Below, in pieces: positions 11,888-24,700 of a stretch of DNA of 64,000 bases. The translations under genes were made by a program, and so were the position numbers. Position 1 is the stretch's first letter. Every line of letters begins with the position of its first letter. The stretch lies in assembly GCF_949987535.1 (NCBI RefSeq), contig NC_080071.1, positions 22,281,032 to 22,345,031 on the forward strand, given 5' to 3'. The notes beneath the pieces are model-generated. The model made no database searches, was not told where the DNA came from, and saw only the letters and a list, made by a program, of their open reading frames with translations. The stretch comes from Balaenoptera acutorostrata (Eukaryota > Chordata > Mammalia > Artiodactyla > Balaenopteridae).

Positions 11888-14204
11888 AGCCTTCCTTTTC
11901 CTTAAAGATGTCAACCAAGCTAAGAGTTGCTGGGAATCAGGATTTTGAGTATTTGCTGATTTTAATGTTTACTGACAATCAGGGAACAGCTGTGCATCCA
12001 CTTATGTCTTTATGTCTTTATAGGGCCATGAAGAGGTTTTCCTTTCCAATGGAAATGCCATTGGATAGTCAAAAATACCAGCATTCCCGACAGAGCCACT
12101 TTGATAAGAATGATTGCGGTACAAACTGATAAAAGATGACCCAGCAAAGTCCCATCTACTGTGATTTTAAAAGGGGATGTCAAAAAGAGAACACGAGAAA
12201 CATTTATTTATATTTCTTTCCATAAAAGCTTGAGACTGCTGGCAGAAATATAAGTAACACCACAAGATAGAAATAGATATGGAATTCAAGGTGAAGGGAA
12301 AATAAACCCAGGAGTAGAGTTACTACACAGACACACAAACCAGAAAGTGAAGTCCCACAGAACTGCCAACAGGGGATGCAAATTTGGCCTAGAACTTCCT
12401 AGCAGTCAAAATGAGAAGAAATATAACAGTTACAAAACTAGTGTTTGTCAGAGTAAAAGCAAGTCCAGGGCTCAGGAGAAGTTCTGTGTGTTCCAGCTCT
12501 GAGGCCAAAAGAAGCCTCCTCCTGTAGGTCTTCCTGAGGCCACAAGTTAGGTGCAAAGCCAGGTCAGATGACAGCACGGAGCCCGAGTACCCCGGTGGCG
12601 TGTGCAATTCTATCAGGGCAAACAGCTCTGTGGTTACCATACTACACTCTCTGCTGACTCTGCAGCATCCAGGGATAAAATCCACACTCCCTGGAACAGT
12701 GGTTATCAAGTTGGGCTCTAAAGAGGTGCTTTCAGAGTTCCACCAATTTTCTCTTGGAATTCAATTTCTTAGCCTTTAAATACAAAACACCAGACAACTC
12801 CCACAAAAACCCCACCAAGAAAACCAAACAGGAAACGCAAGCAAATATACAGCACAACACATTTTATCACACCGATAACCACCCTCACATTAAGTCTCTT
12901 CAAGGGCAGACTCTGGGTCAATGCGTCTCCTGCCATCTCTTCTCGTACATTTGAACTGCTTAAAAATGAGTCACCGATTAGGAAAGTTCTAATTCTGCGT
13001 TGGTATTTTGGAAATTCAAGCCTGCACACGTCCATTCATATAAAATTGTACAAATAACCTACACATACATCACGTTCAAACAAATGACAGGCCAGGAGCA
13101 GGTACAACTAGTTGGCGTACACCCTCACCATGACCATGGCTATTAAGCCACCTGTACAATAATAAGCATTGAATCGCAACAAGGTAACATCATTAAGACT
13201 GGTCCCAACCGTACTCTGAGGTGCCCCTGGTCTGACCTTTATACCTATCATGAGGCATGCGAATAGCTGTATTACGTCAAGGTCAAGACAAAAAAACTTC
13301 TGGTTCTTTCTAGCTTTTGGATCAGATTAATTCAAGACGATACTAAGAAGATAAAATGAGCTGTTAGAAGATTGGTACCTCTGCAACTGCTTATGGATGT
13401 TAAGTATTTTTCCCTAATACTATACCACCAAAGTGGAAAACAGAAATATTCTAGATGTGAAGCTGTTGATACTGTTCTGCAACCGTCAGAAGTCCCAACC
13501 TCAAATTTCTGAGTTCATCAAACTGCCTCATCATTCTCCCTGATGAATTTTATAAATGTTACAAATCTGCATTTATAAAATACATACTAAAAAAAATACT
13601 GGTTTGAAGTATTAGTATAGGTAGTTCTGTTTAAAATTTCATTTGACCGAAGGCCTTTTCTACTAAAAAATTTCGAAACCCCCTCTGGCTAGGGTAGTCC
13701 TATTAAAGATAGGGGGATACTGATCCCGTCAACCCTTGGAGATTGGGTGGGGCCCATCATTTCCAGCACTGAGCAGCCTTGCCAGCTGATGATATGCCAG
13801 TCTAATCTGATCTGATAGCAACATAATCGAATACAAACACTCTCCTCTTCTACGTGTGCCATGACAAGGTTGGGAAGCTCTGCGATGAACAAAGGAACTA
13901 CAAATCCTTCTGGCAATTTTTCATAAATCTGATTTCTTCCAACAGCTTTTGACAAGAGCTGCAGTGGAGAGGACAAAGCTGAGTTCTTTGGCAAGAAACT
14001 GAAGTGCAGCTATTTCATACTCATGATTAAGGGCAGAGATGAGGGTAGAGTTTCATTCACTCCTGAAAAGTAAAGAGAGAAATCAAGATATGGGTGGTGG
14101 GGGAGACGATGGGATGTTTTCCCAGGCCTGCCACTTCCTAATTTTGACTCCAAGAAGGTCACTTAACCTTCTCTGAACCGCAGCTTTCTCAATTATAACA
14201 TGAA

Positions 14205-14267
14205 GGGACTAAATCAGTAGCTCGTAACAGGGATTGAACATCAGAACCTCCTGAGAGCTTTAAAAAA
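14205..14267. mobile_element. MER5-like fragment, left part
   Basis: AGTAGCTCGTAACAGGG...ATCAGAACCTCCTGAGAGCTTTAAAAAATAC resembles the left half of MER5. A MIR follows at once, and a possible right half lies at 14515-14575. Confidence 0.5.
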
Positions 14268-14269
14268 TA

Positions 14270-14465
14270 CATAATGACAGCAGTAACATTCATACGTGCC
14301 AGGAAATGTTCTGAGCACTCCACATGTATTAACCCGTTTAGTCCCCACAAGAACTCTGTGTTGTAGGTGCTATAAGACGTGAGGAAACTGCGGCACAGAA
14401 AGGCTGAGAAATTTGCCCAATTAAGTGGCAGAGCCGGGTGGAAGGATCCAGAGCCTGCGCTCTTT
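14270..14465 (-). repeat. MIR SINE
   Basis: Contains GTGCCAGGAAATGTTCTGAGC, then CATGTATTAACCCGTTTAGTCC, and GAGGAAACTGCGGCACAGAA, then AGTGGCAGAGCCGGG, in reverse-MIR order. Confidence 0.85.
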
Positions 14466-15114
14466 AGTACAACTGCAGGCTACACTGACTCTCTCCATAT
14501 GTATGTATATCTGAATCTTCTGACTCAGAATCTACTGAAGGGCCTGGACATGCAAATTTTCATTCTGGTGAGCACTCCTCGTTCACAGCCACTTGAACTA
14601 GAAGAGATGTAAAGTTCTGTGATTCAGCCTGGAGATGAAAAAAGTGCCACAGACTTTTTAGTTAATAAATGTTCAAATTCTTTGGCCTCAAAGATCTCAG
14701 TCAAAATTAAATGGGTTTGGCTTTTAACAGTAAAATTGCATGGTATCAAACAACAACAAAAAAGATAATAAAGAGATAGTAGGAAAAAGTTAGGAAACAA
14801 AATGTTATCTAGCTAGTTAAGTAGACAGACTACACAGGGTTACTTAAGTAGATTAAGTAATGGAGTAAAACCTAAGCCTATAAACGGGCAGTAACAGTAA
14901 TATTTTCATAATTTTTGGCTTAGATTTGGGGGTGAAGATGAAACATTTTGGAAAAACCCTTGGAAAGTATCAGTGCTCCCATCCAAATGGGCCAGAGGTC
15001 TCTTTGTTCCTAGGATCGCAAATAACTGCCTCTTTGTTTCATCTTTAAAGAAACAATCCTTATGCTACCAGAGTGGCCTTTGGAAAGATGGAACTCTGCA
15101 CGTACATGCTGATA

Positions 15115-15403
15115 CAGTAAGTCCCCTACATACGAATGAGTTCCGTTCTGAGAGCACGTTTGTAAGTCCAACAAAGTTAGCCTAGGTACCCAACTAACAC
15201 AATCAGCTATATAGTACTGTACTGTAATAGGTTTATAACACCTTTCACACAAATAATACATAAAAAACAAACACAAAAAATAAAACATGTTTAATCTTAC
15301 AGTACAGTACCTTGAAAAGTACAGTACAACAGCTGGCGTACTGGGGCACATTCGCATCTTTGAAAGTTTGCAACTTGAAGGTTTGTATGTAGGGGACTTA
15401 CTG
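15115..15403. mobile_element. MITE-like DNA transposon, 289 bp, TA flanked
   Basis: Both ends read inward as CAGTAAGTCCCCTACATAC, an inverted repeat of about 22 bp with one mismatch. Both are flanked by TA (15113-15114 and 15404-15405), as expected of the Tc1/mariner/pogo class. The interior is short and AT-rich, with no transposase. Open frames across it are incidental. Confidence 0.85.
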
Positions 15404-16409
15404 TAATCCAGAAAATGTTCGTTTTTCATACAGATTCCCTCACAGACGTCTGAGTAATAGAGTCAGAAAGATGTTATGGCATAAAGAGAAAACGAGGAAG
15501 ACAAGTGATCCTGGTCCCATAAGCAAGTTTAACCAATTTAGACAAGTTTAAGCCTGGTATGGCCAGGTCAGTGAGGGCACAGACGGCCAGGAGGAGCAGG
15601 AGTCCATGTCCCCTGGCACAGCCATGAACTTGGTCAGGTTTGTTTGTGTTATGAGTGCACTTCCCCTCTAATTCTAGATACCCCATTTAGGGAAATGTGT
15701 CCTCCTCTCCTCCCACTCAGTCCCATGGCTCTCTTACAAAATCTCTTCTCAAAAGTCTCCAGTCTGAAGCCAAATGGTCCTATCAAGGGAGTTGCAGAGC
15801 AGAGCATGTGATTAAACAAAAAGCAACTTTTAAAAAAGTGTAAGCCCCTAAAACTGAACTATAAAAAATTATGAAAATAATGACATGTTGGAGGAATATA
15901 TAGATCGAATGGTTGACCATAAGGGCTATATCGGCGGAAAGTTTCCAATATACAGTATTCCAGCTGACAAATAATCAGGTTTAATTACTAGTCTCTCTTC
16001 TGCACTGAAGATTCATCAGTCTGGAATTGACGTGTTGTTTCTTTCCACTTAATAGCCATATCAAAAGCACACAAATTCATAAAGCAAACAGGTACTCAAT
16101 TTGAATTTGCAGAGAGTAGATGAGAATTTGCAGGCAAGAATAAAAAACAAGCTCTTCCTCCTGACCCTTATATCTGTTAAGGGTACCAAACTCCCAGTTT
16201 CCTACACTCAAAATCTTACACTCATCGAATCATCTTCCTCTTTGGACCTACCCTCTTCCCAGTGAAGTACAAGCCTTCTTCTGGGATTAAAGAACCCCAT
16301 GATATGGTCCTAGTGAAGACCAGACAAGGCAGGCAGCCAGGCTAGTACTGGCTTTAAACCTGGTCTTGAGCTGCTCACCCAGCCATGAAGACTCATTCAA
16401 ATGCCAAGC

Positions 16410-16625
16410 TTTTCTTGATGCCCGCCCAATCATATGCAATCACGCCCTATCTTGTAATCTCCACAGCACTTTCTGTCTCTCACATGATACACCACATTCT
16501 GGTCTACATGATGTGTGAAGTTTATTTTCCATATAAGACAAGAACCTCCCTGAGGGTAGGAAATGTGCCTTACCCAGTGCAGTATCTAGCAAAATCAAAG
16601 GCATGATGCTTAATAAATAATGGAA
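16410..16625 (+). repeat. L2 3' end relic
   Basis: AGAACCTCCCTGAGGGTAGG, CAGTGCAGTATCTAGC and TGCTTAATAAATAATGG match the usual L2 3' end. Confidence 0.6.
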
Positions 16626-17189
16626 TTCACCACTCACTTACTTCTACTTTAATTTCTCCTCAGAAGAGGTTTGGCCTTATGTTCTAATCAGATTTATACT
16701 TCTAGTAAAATTATAATGCTATGTTATGCCATTTTGTAAAGCATTGTTGTTTGGATTTGTTAGATGGGGATCCCTAAAAGAATGTTTCTTTTTGTAATGC
16801 ACTAAGCCCCTCAGGCATCAAGCAAATGACATACCTTCTCTGTACTGTGTAATGTCGGGAAGCGGCACACTAGACAGCTAACCAGGAGCTGAGCTGTGTA
16901 TAACCAGCTACATTAGAAGGGATTACTTTGTTAGATGTCAGGAAAGATGAGCTCCTCCTCTATCCTCCCGCCTTTACCTTGAGCTTTTGATTCTGTTGGC
17001 TACTCAAGCGGACTTAAAGAAAGCTGATTTTTCTAACAAAATCTTGTTAAATCTATCATGGCTGAATATCTCTTTTAGGATCCTGGAGAAATGAGTCTTT
17101 TTATAGCTTGTGGTAAACAGAGGAACGTGGGCACTGATGAAGGGAGGATGAAGATAATGAACTGGCATTCAGAGTATGTTTGGGGAAGT

Positions 17190-17855
17190 AGAAAGCACAG
17201 TGGTTCGGAGTACGGGCTCTAGAGTCAGACTGTCCAAGCTCAAGTCCAAGCTCTACCATTATCAGCTGAATTATCCTGAGCAATAAGAGAAGAAAACTTC
17301 TCTCAACTCCATCTTTAAAATAAGGATAACAGTCAGACAGAGAAGACAAACATCATATGATAACACAGGTGGAATCTAAACAAATGATACAAATGAACTT
17401 ATTTACAAAACAGAAATAGATTCACAGACATAGAAAGCAAGCTTATGGTTACCAAAGGGGAATGTGAGGGGGAGGGATAAATTGGGAATTTGGAATTAAC
17501 AGATACACACTGCCATATATAAAATAGATAAACAACAAGGTCCTACTGCATAGCACAGGGAATTATAGTCAATATCTTGTAATAACCTATAATGGAAAAG
17601 AATCTGAAAAAAGAATATATATTTTCTAAAATTTTAAATAATTTAAATTAAAAATTTTTTTAATTTATTAATTTAAAAAAATTAATTAAAATTAACTTTA
17701 ATCAATTAATTTTTAAAAAGAAGTTAAAAAAATAAAATGGGGATAACAGTACTGCTCATAAAGTTGTTCTTAGGATTAAATAATAAAACATCTGGCACAG
17801 TCCCCGGGACACAGGAAATATCTGTCAAAGGTTAGCTGCTGGCATTATTCAGGTG
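17190..17855 (+). repeat. MIR SINE, interrupted by L1 (17334-17733)
   Basis: The 5' half reads GTACGGGCTCTAGAGTCAGACTG and on to the AAAATAAGGATAACAGT segment. The 3' half resumes AAAATGGGGATAACAGTACTG, with GGATTAAATAATAAAACATCTGGCACAG, as in the MIR core and tail. Confidence 0.82.
17334..17733 (+). mobile_element. L1 3' end nested in a MIR
   Basis: Begins CAGACAGAGAAGACAAACATC and continues through an L1 3' region (CATAGCACAGGGAATTATAG) to a long AT-rich tail (17630-17733). It interrupts a MIR element. The direct repeats AAAATAAGGATAACAGT (17317-17333) and AAAATGGGGATAACAGT (17734-17750) are the target-site duplication and part of the MIR. Confidence 0.88.
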
Positions 17856-20800
17856 TTTACACATTATACAGAAATGTTTTACATACATTTATTATAAAAT
17901 GAAGATGGGGAAAGATGAAGGGAGAGGTTGTACATTTCTAATATTCATGCTAACCCATTAAGGAAATTCTAAGTCAAACCAAGCACAATTGCCAAATATA
18001 GACTTAAGGCTTTTATTCCTGATGATACCTTCAACTTCATTTAATGGTTAAACACCCCCAAGCTGCTGCCACAGAAACCTAAGGTTCATACAGAGGAACA
18101 GGGGATGAACATAAAGTAAAATTCATCTGCTCTCACAGGGAAGGAGAGGATGCTCTTGAAAAAATTCTTGTGATTCTGGCCATTATCTTCAGTGTTGGCT
18201 TCCCAATTAACTTCTGCTAAGGCTAACATCGAAATTGGTTTGCCAACAGTGTGTGCAGTATTTGGGCAATACAGGGAGGAAGGCTTTTAATCATGTCTAG
18301 GAATAACAAAACAAAACCCTTAAGAAAAAGGTCAACTGACAGTAAGGAGGGTTGGCTAAATCTCTAAATATCCATGCTTACCAGCAGATGTTACACAGAG
18401 AATAAATTAGAAAATAGACATAATTGAGGTTTTCTGCCAAAATATCAAATGCATGCATGCAGTAGGTACTTGGCAATAACTAATGTTTGAGGTTTCAACT
18501 ACTTGTGATGACACTGAAAGTCTCCGACCTGTAGTAATTTAAAATTTTGCTGCGGTATGTATTTGAACCGTAGGCACTCAGACAGAGGGAAGTGAGTCAT
18601 GCAGCCAGTGAAGAAGCATAGCCCATCACCCAGGGTCCATATTTCAAGAAGGTTTTGCTCTAATTGTGTAGCAGTAACTCTCAAGAAGGGATTAAATATT
18701 GTGTTAATTTTTGAAAATTGCCCACCCCCTAAAAAAAGCCAACTGATAGTTCTAATGATAAAAATAAAGAAAGAGCAAACAGAGGTCTAAGAAAGAGACG
18801 GTTCTCTACTGGAAAGCAGGTATTTGTGGAGAATTTTTTTGATGCTGAAAATTATTTTTGTGAAATTCTGGGATTTCCAAGTCTTCAGACTGTATCTTGG
18901 TACGTCAAAGATCTATTGCACACAAAGTATTTCTTAAAGTGCCAGAATTCTTTCATACCAAGAAGGAAAAGGAAGCAATTAACATGAACAAGAAAACAAA
19001 CGATTTTATATGTCTTATCCAAGAGATGACTAGGGAGATACACACTGCTAAATACACACTGTTGCTCCTAAACTCTGAAATCTGCTTTGACTTCCATTTT
19101 TAGAGAAAAAAAAAATCACAAAGATGATATATATCTTGCTCCGGGTCTAATGCATCCTGTGTTACTCTTTGACTATATATATATAGACTCTGACTGGAAT
19201 ATTGTCCATGAAGAAAGAGTTAAATTACAATTAATGACTCAATATTTTGATGCAATAGATTGGCACACCTTTTTAAAAGAGTGAGATAAAGTCTGAAAAC
19301 TTCACATCTTAGATCACACTTTTCAGAAAATTCCCAATTTTCTTGGTCTAAGCCCTCTTTGAATTATTATGTGTCACCCTCTTATGCTAGTAATAATAAA
19401 AGAAGCCAAGTCCCAGAAACTATTGCTAACAGTATTTTATGTTCTGAGAATCTTCTAGATCGATGAAGAAAGAATTATTGAGAGGATAAAAATTAGCTGC
19501 TTTACAGAACAAAAACATTTGGAACTTAAAAGAAATCCTATTATTTACCATATAAATAAAATCTATATATACGCAAGGAGCTATATAATAGCAACAGAAA
19601 GAAAAATGGCATGCATTTGCTATGATTAACTGTGGCAAACATCATCTTAACTCAATTTCACTTTTGGGGAGAGCTTTTTTTAAGTACTCCAGTCAATAAA
19701 ACATTTTTGTTAAGGCACACATTTAATGAGAGAACTATTTTTTTATCACTCTATGTTTCTGTTAACTTTTCTTTTTCTGACTGTCTTTCAAAGGAATCTG
19801 AGAAATAAAATTATGCTAGATACAGTTTTCAGTACCCTTGTAAAATGCAATTTTAAAAAAACCTAAAAACTCAAATTGCTTTGGAATACAATACAACTCA
19901 GTATGTCCAAATTTCAATTATCCTAGAAGCGGTGGATACCAAAGAAAAAACCATCTGTGGGTCTTTCATTGTTGATGTGTGTGACTTAAATACACTATGA
20001 CCACCACCGCCGCTACCACTAAGACACTACTTCAACTTGCCTAGAAACGTCACTTGAAGGGTAAAGTATGCCTCAAAGAGATATGTCAGCTTCTAATTTA
20101 ACCCTATATCAAGAGCTATGGGTCTGTAAGATTCACAAGTCTGACTTCAGAATAATACTGAATGTAGGCAATAAAATCTTTTGGTCCATGTCTTTCATGT
20201 CTGTACAGCTGTCTGAATACTCCAGCATACATCCATGTGGGCTGTGTGTGTGTTTCTTTCCTAAAGTAAATGTATTAATAACTTAGGGTATGTTCAGGCT
20301 TCTTGGACTGAGTGATTTGGAGATACCTGAATGGCCTTAGGTTACCTGGCTTTAAAGTCTCTCTTCAATTTGAAAGTGAGAATCAGATCACTTTTGGGTG
20401 GAGTGATTTTTCCTACTTCATCACAGGATCATTGTTTTGTTTTCAATTTAAGGTACTCTCATTTCATGCACTTTATATAAATTCCAAAGGATTTCATATA
20501 TACCTGGGATTTCCTAATAGTGGGTCTGTCAGGCCCTTGTTACTTTCAGGGTAAACACTTAAGGTTTAACTTCCTATTAGGGTTAAAGGTTGATTAATTA
20601 AGCATAAAAAAACTGTATTTATCTTACTAGAATGCCTTCACTTTCAAATTTACCCTAAAAGTAGCCTAACGATTTTGAAATAAAAGGGATGATCATTTTA
20701 TTCCAGGGTAGAGAAAAAAGAACTTTCAGCAGATAAACTGCTTAAGAAATTTTAGAGTTACAGAGATAAACGGAAATGTATAAAGAATTATTCCTTATCA

Positions 20801-20989
20801 TTTCAAGTTGTCCATTTTCCTAACAGTTGCCCTGACTTTTTACTATAGCCAGAACTTAAATTATTATTTTAAAGTCAGTGTTCAACAAAAAAACTAGTGG
20901 TTTCAGAAAAGTATTTAGTTCAGTGGGCCCTGTTTGTGGGTTGTACGAATGAATAAAAGCACGGCCACATCTGGGAAACACAGGGAGAG

Positions 20990-21790
20990 GCTGGAGTTTA
21001 GGGTTTGAGAGAGAATCAGTGAGAGTCTGTGCCCTTCCTGTGCACTCTCTCTCAGTTAGTGCAACTCACATTTTCACTTTAGTCAAAGCTAAAGCCTTAC
21101 AGTCATTTTAAATCATGCTTCAGTCCCCGCGTTCCTATCTCTAAGGCGCCCTGCCGTCCCAGTGCCTCTCCCCTCCATCTCCTATCACCACCCTGGTTCA
21201 GGGTCGCGTTGGCTCAGCCCATGACAGCCCCCTTCTCCAAGCCAACCTTCCGACTTCTGTCGTAATTACCATTCTGAGAAAGAAAGAGAACACTGAATTA
21301 TGCTTCTCTTCCACTCCAAGGGCCAACTTCTCCTCTGTAACTAAAGAATAGACTCCAAACTTTTCAGCTTATTATTCAAAGTGCTAACGATATGCTCCCA
21401 AACTGCATCTCGGCCTCTCTTTGCTCTGCATCCACACTCTCCACTCCGGGCACCAGGAGCCCTGGCTAACGAACAACTGCTGAATGGCAGCTACGCACCA
21501 AGAAGTGTTCTTTGTGCTTTCTTAAACATCCAAGCACGCTCACATCTCTTGGGCCCTTTCAGAGGCCTGGAGGACACTATCATTTCCACCCCGCATGAAA
21601 TCTACCTTGTCCTTTAAGGTTGAGAATCGTCTCCTCCCTGAAAGCTACCCCAATCCCCTGGTATCGAGGTTAACGAAGACTTTCTCTGACCCCTCCCAGA
21701 ACACTGCACTGATTATAACATTTACTTTATTCTGTCTTAAATTAGGGTTGGCTGTTTATGTCTGCCTCTGTTGATCTGTGCTGCTTTTCT
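20990..21790 (+). repeat. L2-type LINE relic
   Basis: AATAGACTCCAAACTTTTCAG, GCTCCCAAACTGCATCTCGG and CACTGATTATAACATTTAC resemble the L2 3' region read forward. Heavily diverged; limits approximate. Confidence 0.5.
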
Positions 21791-24700
21791 GCTTTGCCTT
21801 TTTAAGAGTTGCATTATATTCAAAAGAATAAGGAAAACTTGCAGAAAACAGAAAACAAAGCGCTAGGAAATGAAAATATACTGGATATTACAACCAGGGA
21901 AACATCCTATATCAAAAATATTTCCTTTTAATTAGTAATAGGCTATAATATTATAAGATAGATTTAATTTCACATTTATATAAAAATAATGTTTTACTAT
22001 ACTTTGAAATGAATTAGATATCTATTGAATGAAAGGGGAAAAAAAACCCCAAAACAACTGGTTGACCAAGGATTGGTTTGGGAATGAGAAAAAGGTTGTA
22101 GAAGGTGGGAGGAGTAGGAATACCTCATCTTGTTTTAATATCAATAGACTGTTTTTCCTTTAAAATAAGCTGTTGATACACTGAGTTATGCAGACCTTTT
22201 CATGTGATGTCAATATCACAGAAATGTCCATCCTTGGCCAACAGAGACCCACATATTTGCTCCTACTGCAAACCAGGAAGAACTATGGACCAAACCTTGC
22301 GCCCAAATACTGTTTTTGTTTGTTTGTTTTTATTGGACCAAATATTGTTTTTAAATTTTCAGAAAAAATAGTTGGGACACAACAAAAGATTTTACAGTAT
22401 TATGACAAGGAATAAATCAGGGGTGAGTGGCATGAGGATAAAACTAGTCTTTTGGGAGTGAAGTGCTTCCACCCCGCCCTCGCCCCTTGTCCCCCCCAAA
22501 AAACGCCTCAGGGAGAGAAGGTTGGTGGTTCATGTTAATATAACCTATTCTCTGGCTTTCCCAGCTTTCAGGATCAGAATCTGGTATTTCCTCCTTAATT
22601 TAAAATGTAGGATTACATATAATTTAAATTTATTCTAGTAGTTAGGATTTTGAGGAGCAAAGGCTCAGGCATGGAGAGACTAATATTTGTTCAATGACCG
22701 AGACTGTGGACCAGCTCCTTTCCTTATATTACTTTGATTTAATCCTAATCACAACCTCATGATATAAGCATTATTTGACCCCTTTTACAGGCTACTGACT
22801 GAGAATAAGGTACTTGCCTAGCACTGTGGTAGGTAATTCTGGGGCACCAAAATCTTGCCACCCTGACCACCGTGAGTTTATACTGTAGGTAAGAAATCTG
22901 TGAAGATGATATGCTGTCAGCATTACACACAGTCACAGCCATGTTGCTACATAACAGGCCCTTGGAGAACAGAACTGTATGGAAGTAAGATGCTGATTGG
23001 GAAGTGGGGAAGCATAGAAATAAGTAAGGAGAGGTTAGTGTGGGCCACGCATGAAGGAGGCAGGGGGAGCTTAGACTCGACCTTGGAAAATCAAGAACGG
23101 GCAACGGAGAGGCCCCTGAGGGGAGGCGGCAGCAGGAACAAATGGTTCTCGCTTGTCACCCCTCAGGGAGGGAGGGAGGGAGGAACCACCCAATTCTTCC
23201 GGCTCTGAGAACGAAGACAGGCCAAAGAAGAAGCCGCAGGGCTTGGTGACTAAGAGGATAATGGGAAGTAGCCAACAGTGCTCCAAAGCTTCAACCTGGG
23301 GAGAGTAAATGTGGAAAAGTGACAGTTTGGAGAGGAAGGAGACAGTGTTGAATCTGAGGTGCTAGTAAGATATTCAAGTAGAAAAATCTGCAGAAAATTG
23401 GAAAGAGCGGAGAATAACCGTCTGAGAGGATGGGGCTGCAGAGGAACAAGCCAAGAAAACTTAAATCAAAGAGCAAGGAGTTGAGGAGATGTGGACAACA
23501 TGAAAACAAGCCAGAGGAAATAAGGGAGATGGAAGACGCCACATGCAGCTTCAGCTGAAACTTGAAAGGAAAATGCAAAGGGTTAAGGTAGTGAGAAAAT
23601 GGCAGCACCAGCAGCCCTCGGCTCATCTGCCTAGAAAATCTGCCAGAGAAGTTGGAAGGGCAACACAGTCAGGCAAAGTTTTTTGTTTGGCTTGCTTTTA
23701 CAGAAGGCGGAGAATGAAGATTATCTAAAGGTCAGGGGGTAAAAGATGAGTCCTTTCTGTCACCCAGCTCATTCCATTTCCTAAATGTGCTGGTTAACTG
23801 GACTGATGTCTTCTTTTTGAGCAGATAACACTTCAGAAATAGGGTGCAGAGCTGCAGCAGCCAGAGTGGTCATGAGGTCCCAACAAGACTTCCTATATAT
23901 ACACACATCTCAGTGTAGAAGTTCACTAGAGCTGGTCAGCTTCTTTCATCAAATCCTCTTAGAAAATTGATCTCCTTTCACTCCCTATCACCTGACCACC
24001 ATCACCACTGTCACATCCCTGCTCAGTCCTTCAGACCAGTGTCCTTTAAGTCACCGAAACTGACTACCCTCCAGTGTGAGCCCCCTTTCTCTCAGCCATG
24101 TTGACCTACACTTTCCAGTGTCCCGAGTCCCTCTTTGACTTGGGCTGAGGCTGCTTTTTCACTGCCATCTCTTGCATTGACATCTGCTTTTTCACTGTCA
24201 TTTCTTCTAACATTATAGCATCTGTATGTTCTACTCCAAACATAGCTTTTTAAAAATACTTTGTCTCCCTCTCCAGTTTTCACAATCCTCATGTCATTCT
24301 TGCCTTCAGGTTTCATGCATTGTTTGTATGTTATCAAGTCCCTGTTGCAAACATTCTTAGGTATCTTTTTCCATTTTTCTGTTACATAACCCTCTAAAAT
24401 ATCCAAGTCCCCCAGAGACCCAAATTATTTGTTTCAATTGTTGCCCCTCCTACAATTCATGTTAATTTGTAAATTACAGTGCTAAATTTTTATTTCTACA
24501 ATATTTTTTTTTTTAGAGCTATGAATTTACACCTATCTTTTCTGAGAAGCTTCTGAAACTTTTCTAAAAAATCTCTAATTATGTCCACTCAGTTTTTTAA
24601 GCTCTAGGATGAGTCACTTTTCCATAAGGTCTTGTCACTTCCATGTGGCCAACTAGCTATTCTTTACTGGAAACAATTAAGTCCAGAACAGGAATGCTCC

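Noticed and set aside
15010..15429. 139-codon minus-strand open frame
   Set aside because: It crosses the MITE-like element, including both terminal repeats, so it is not a gene.
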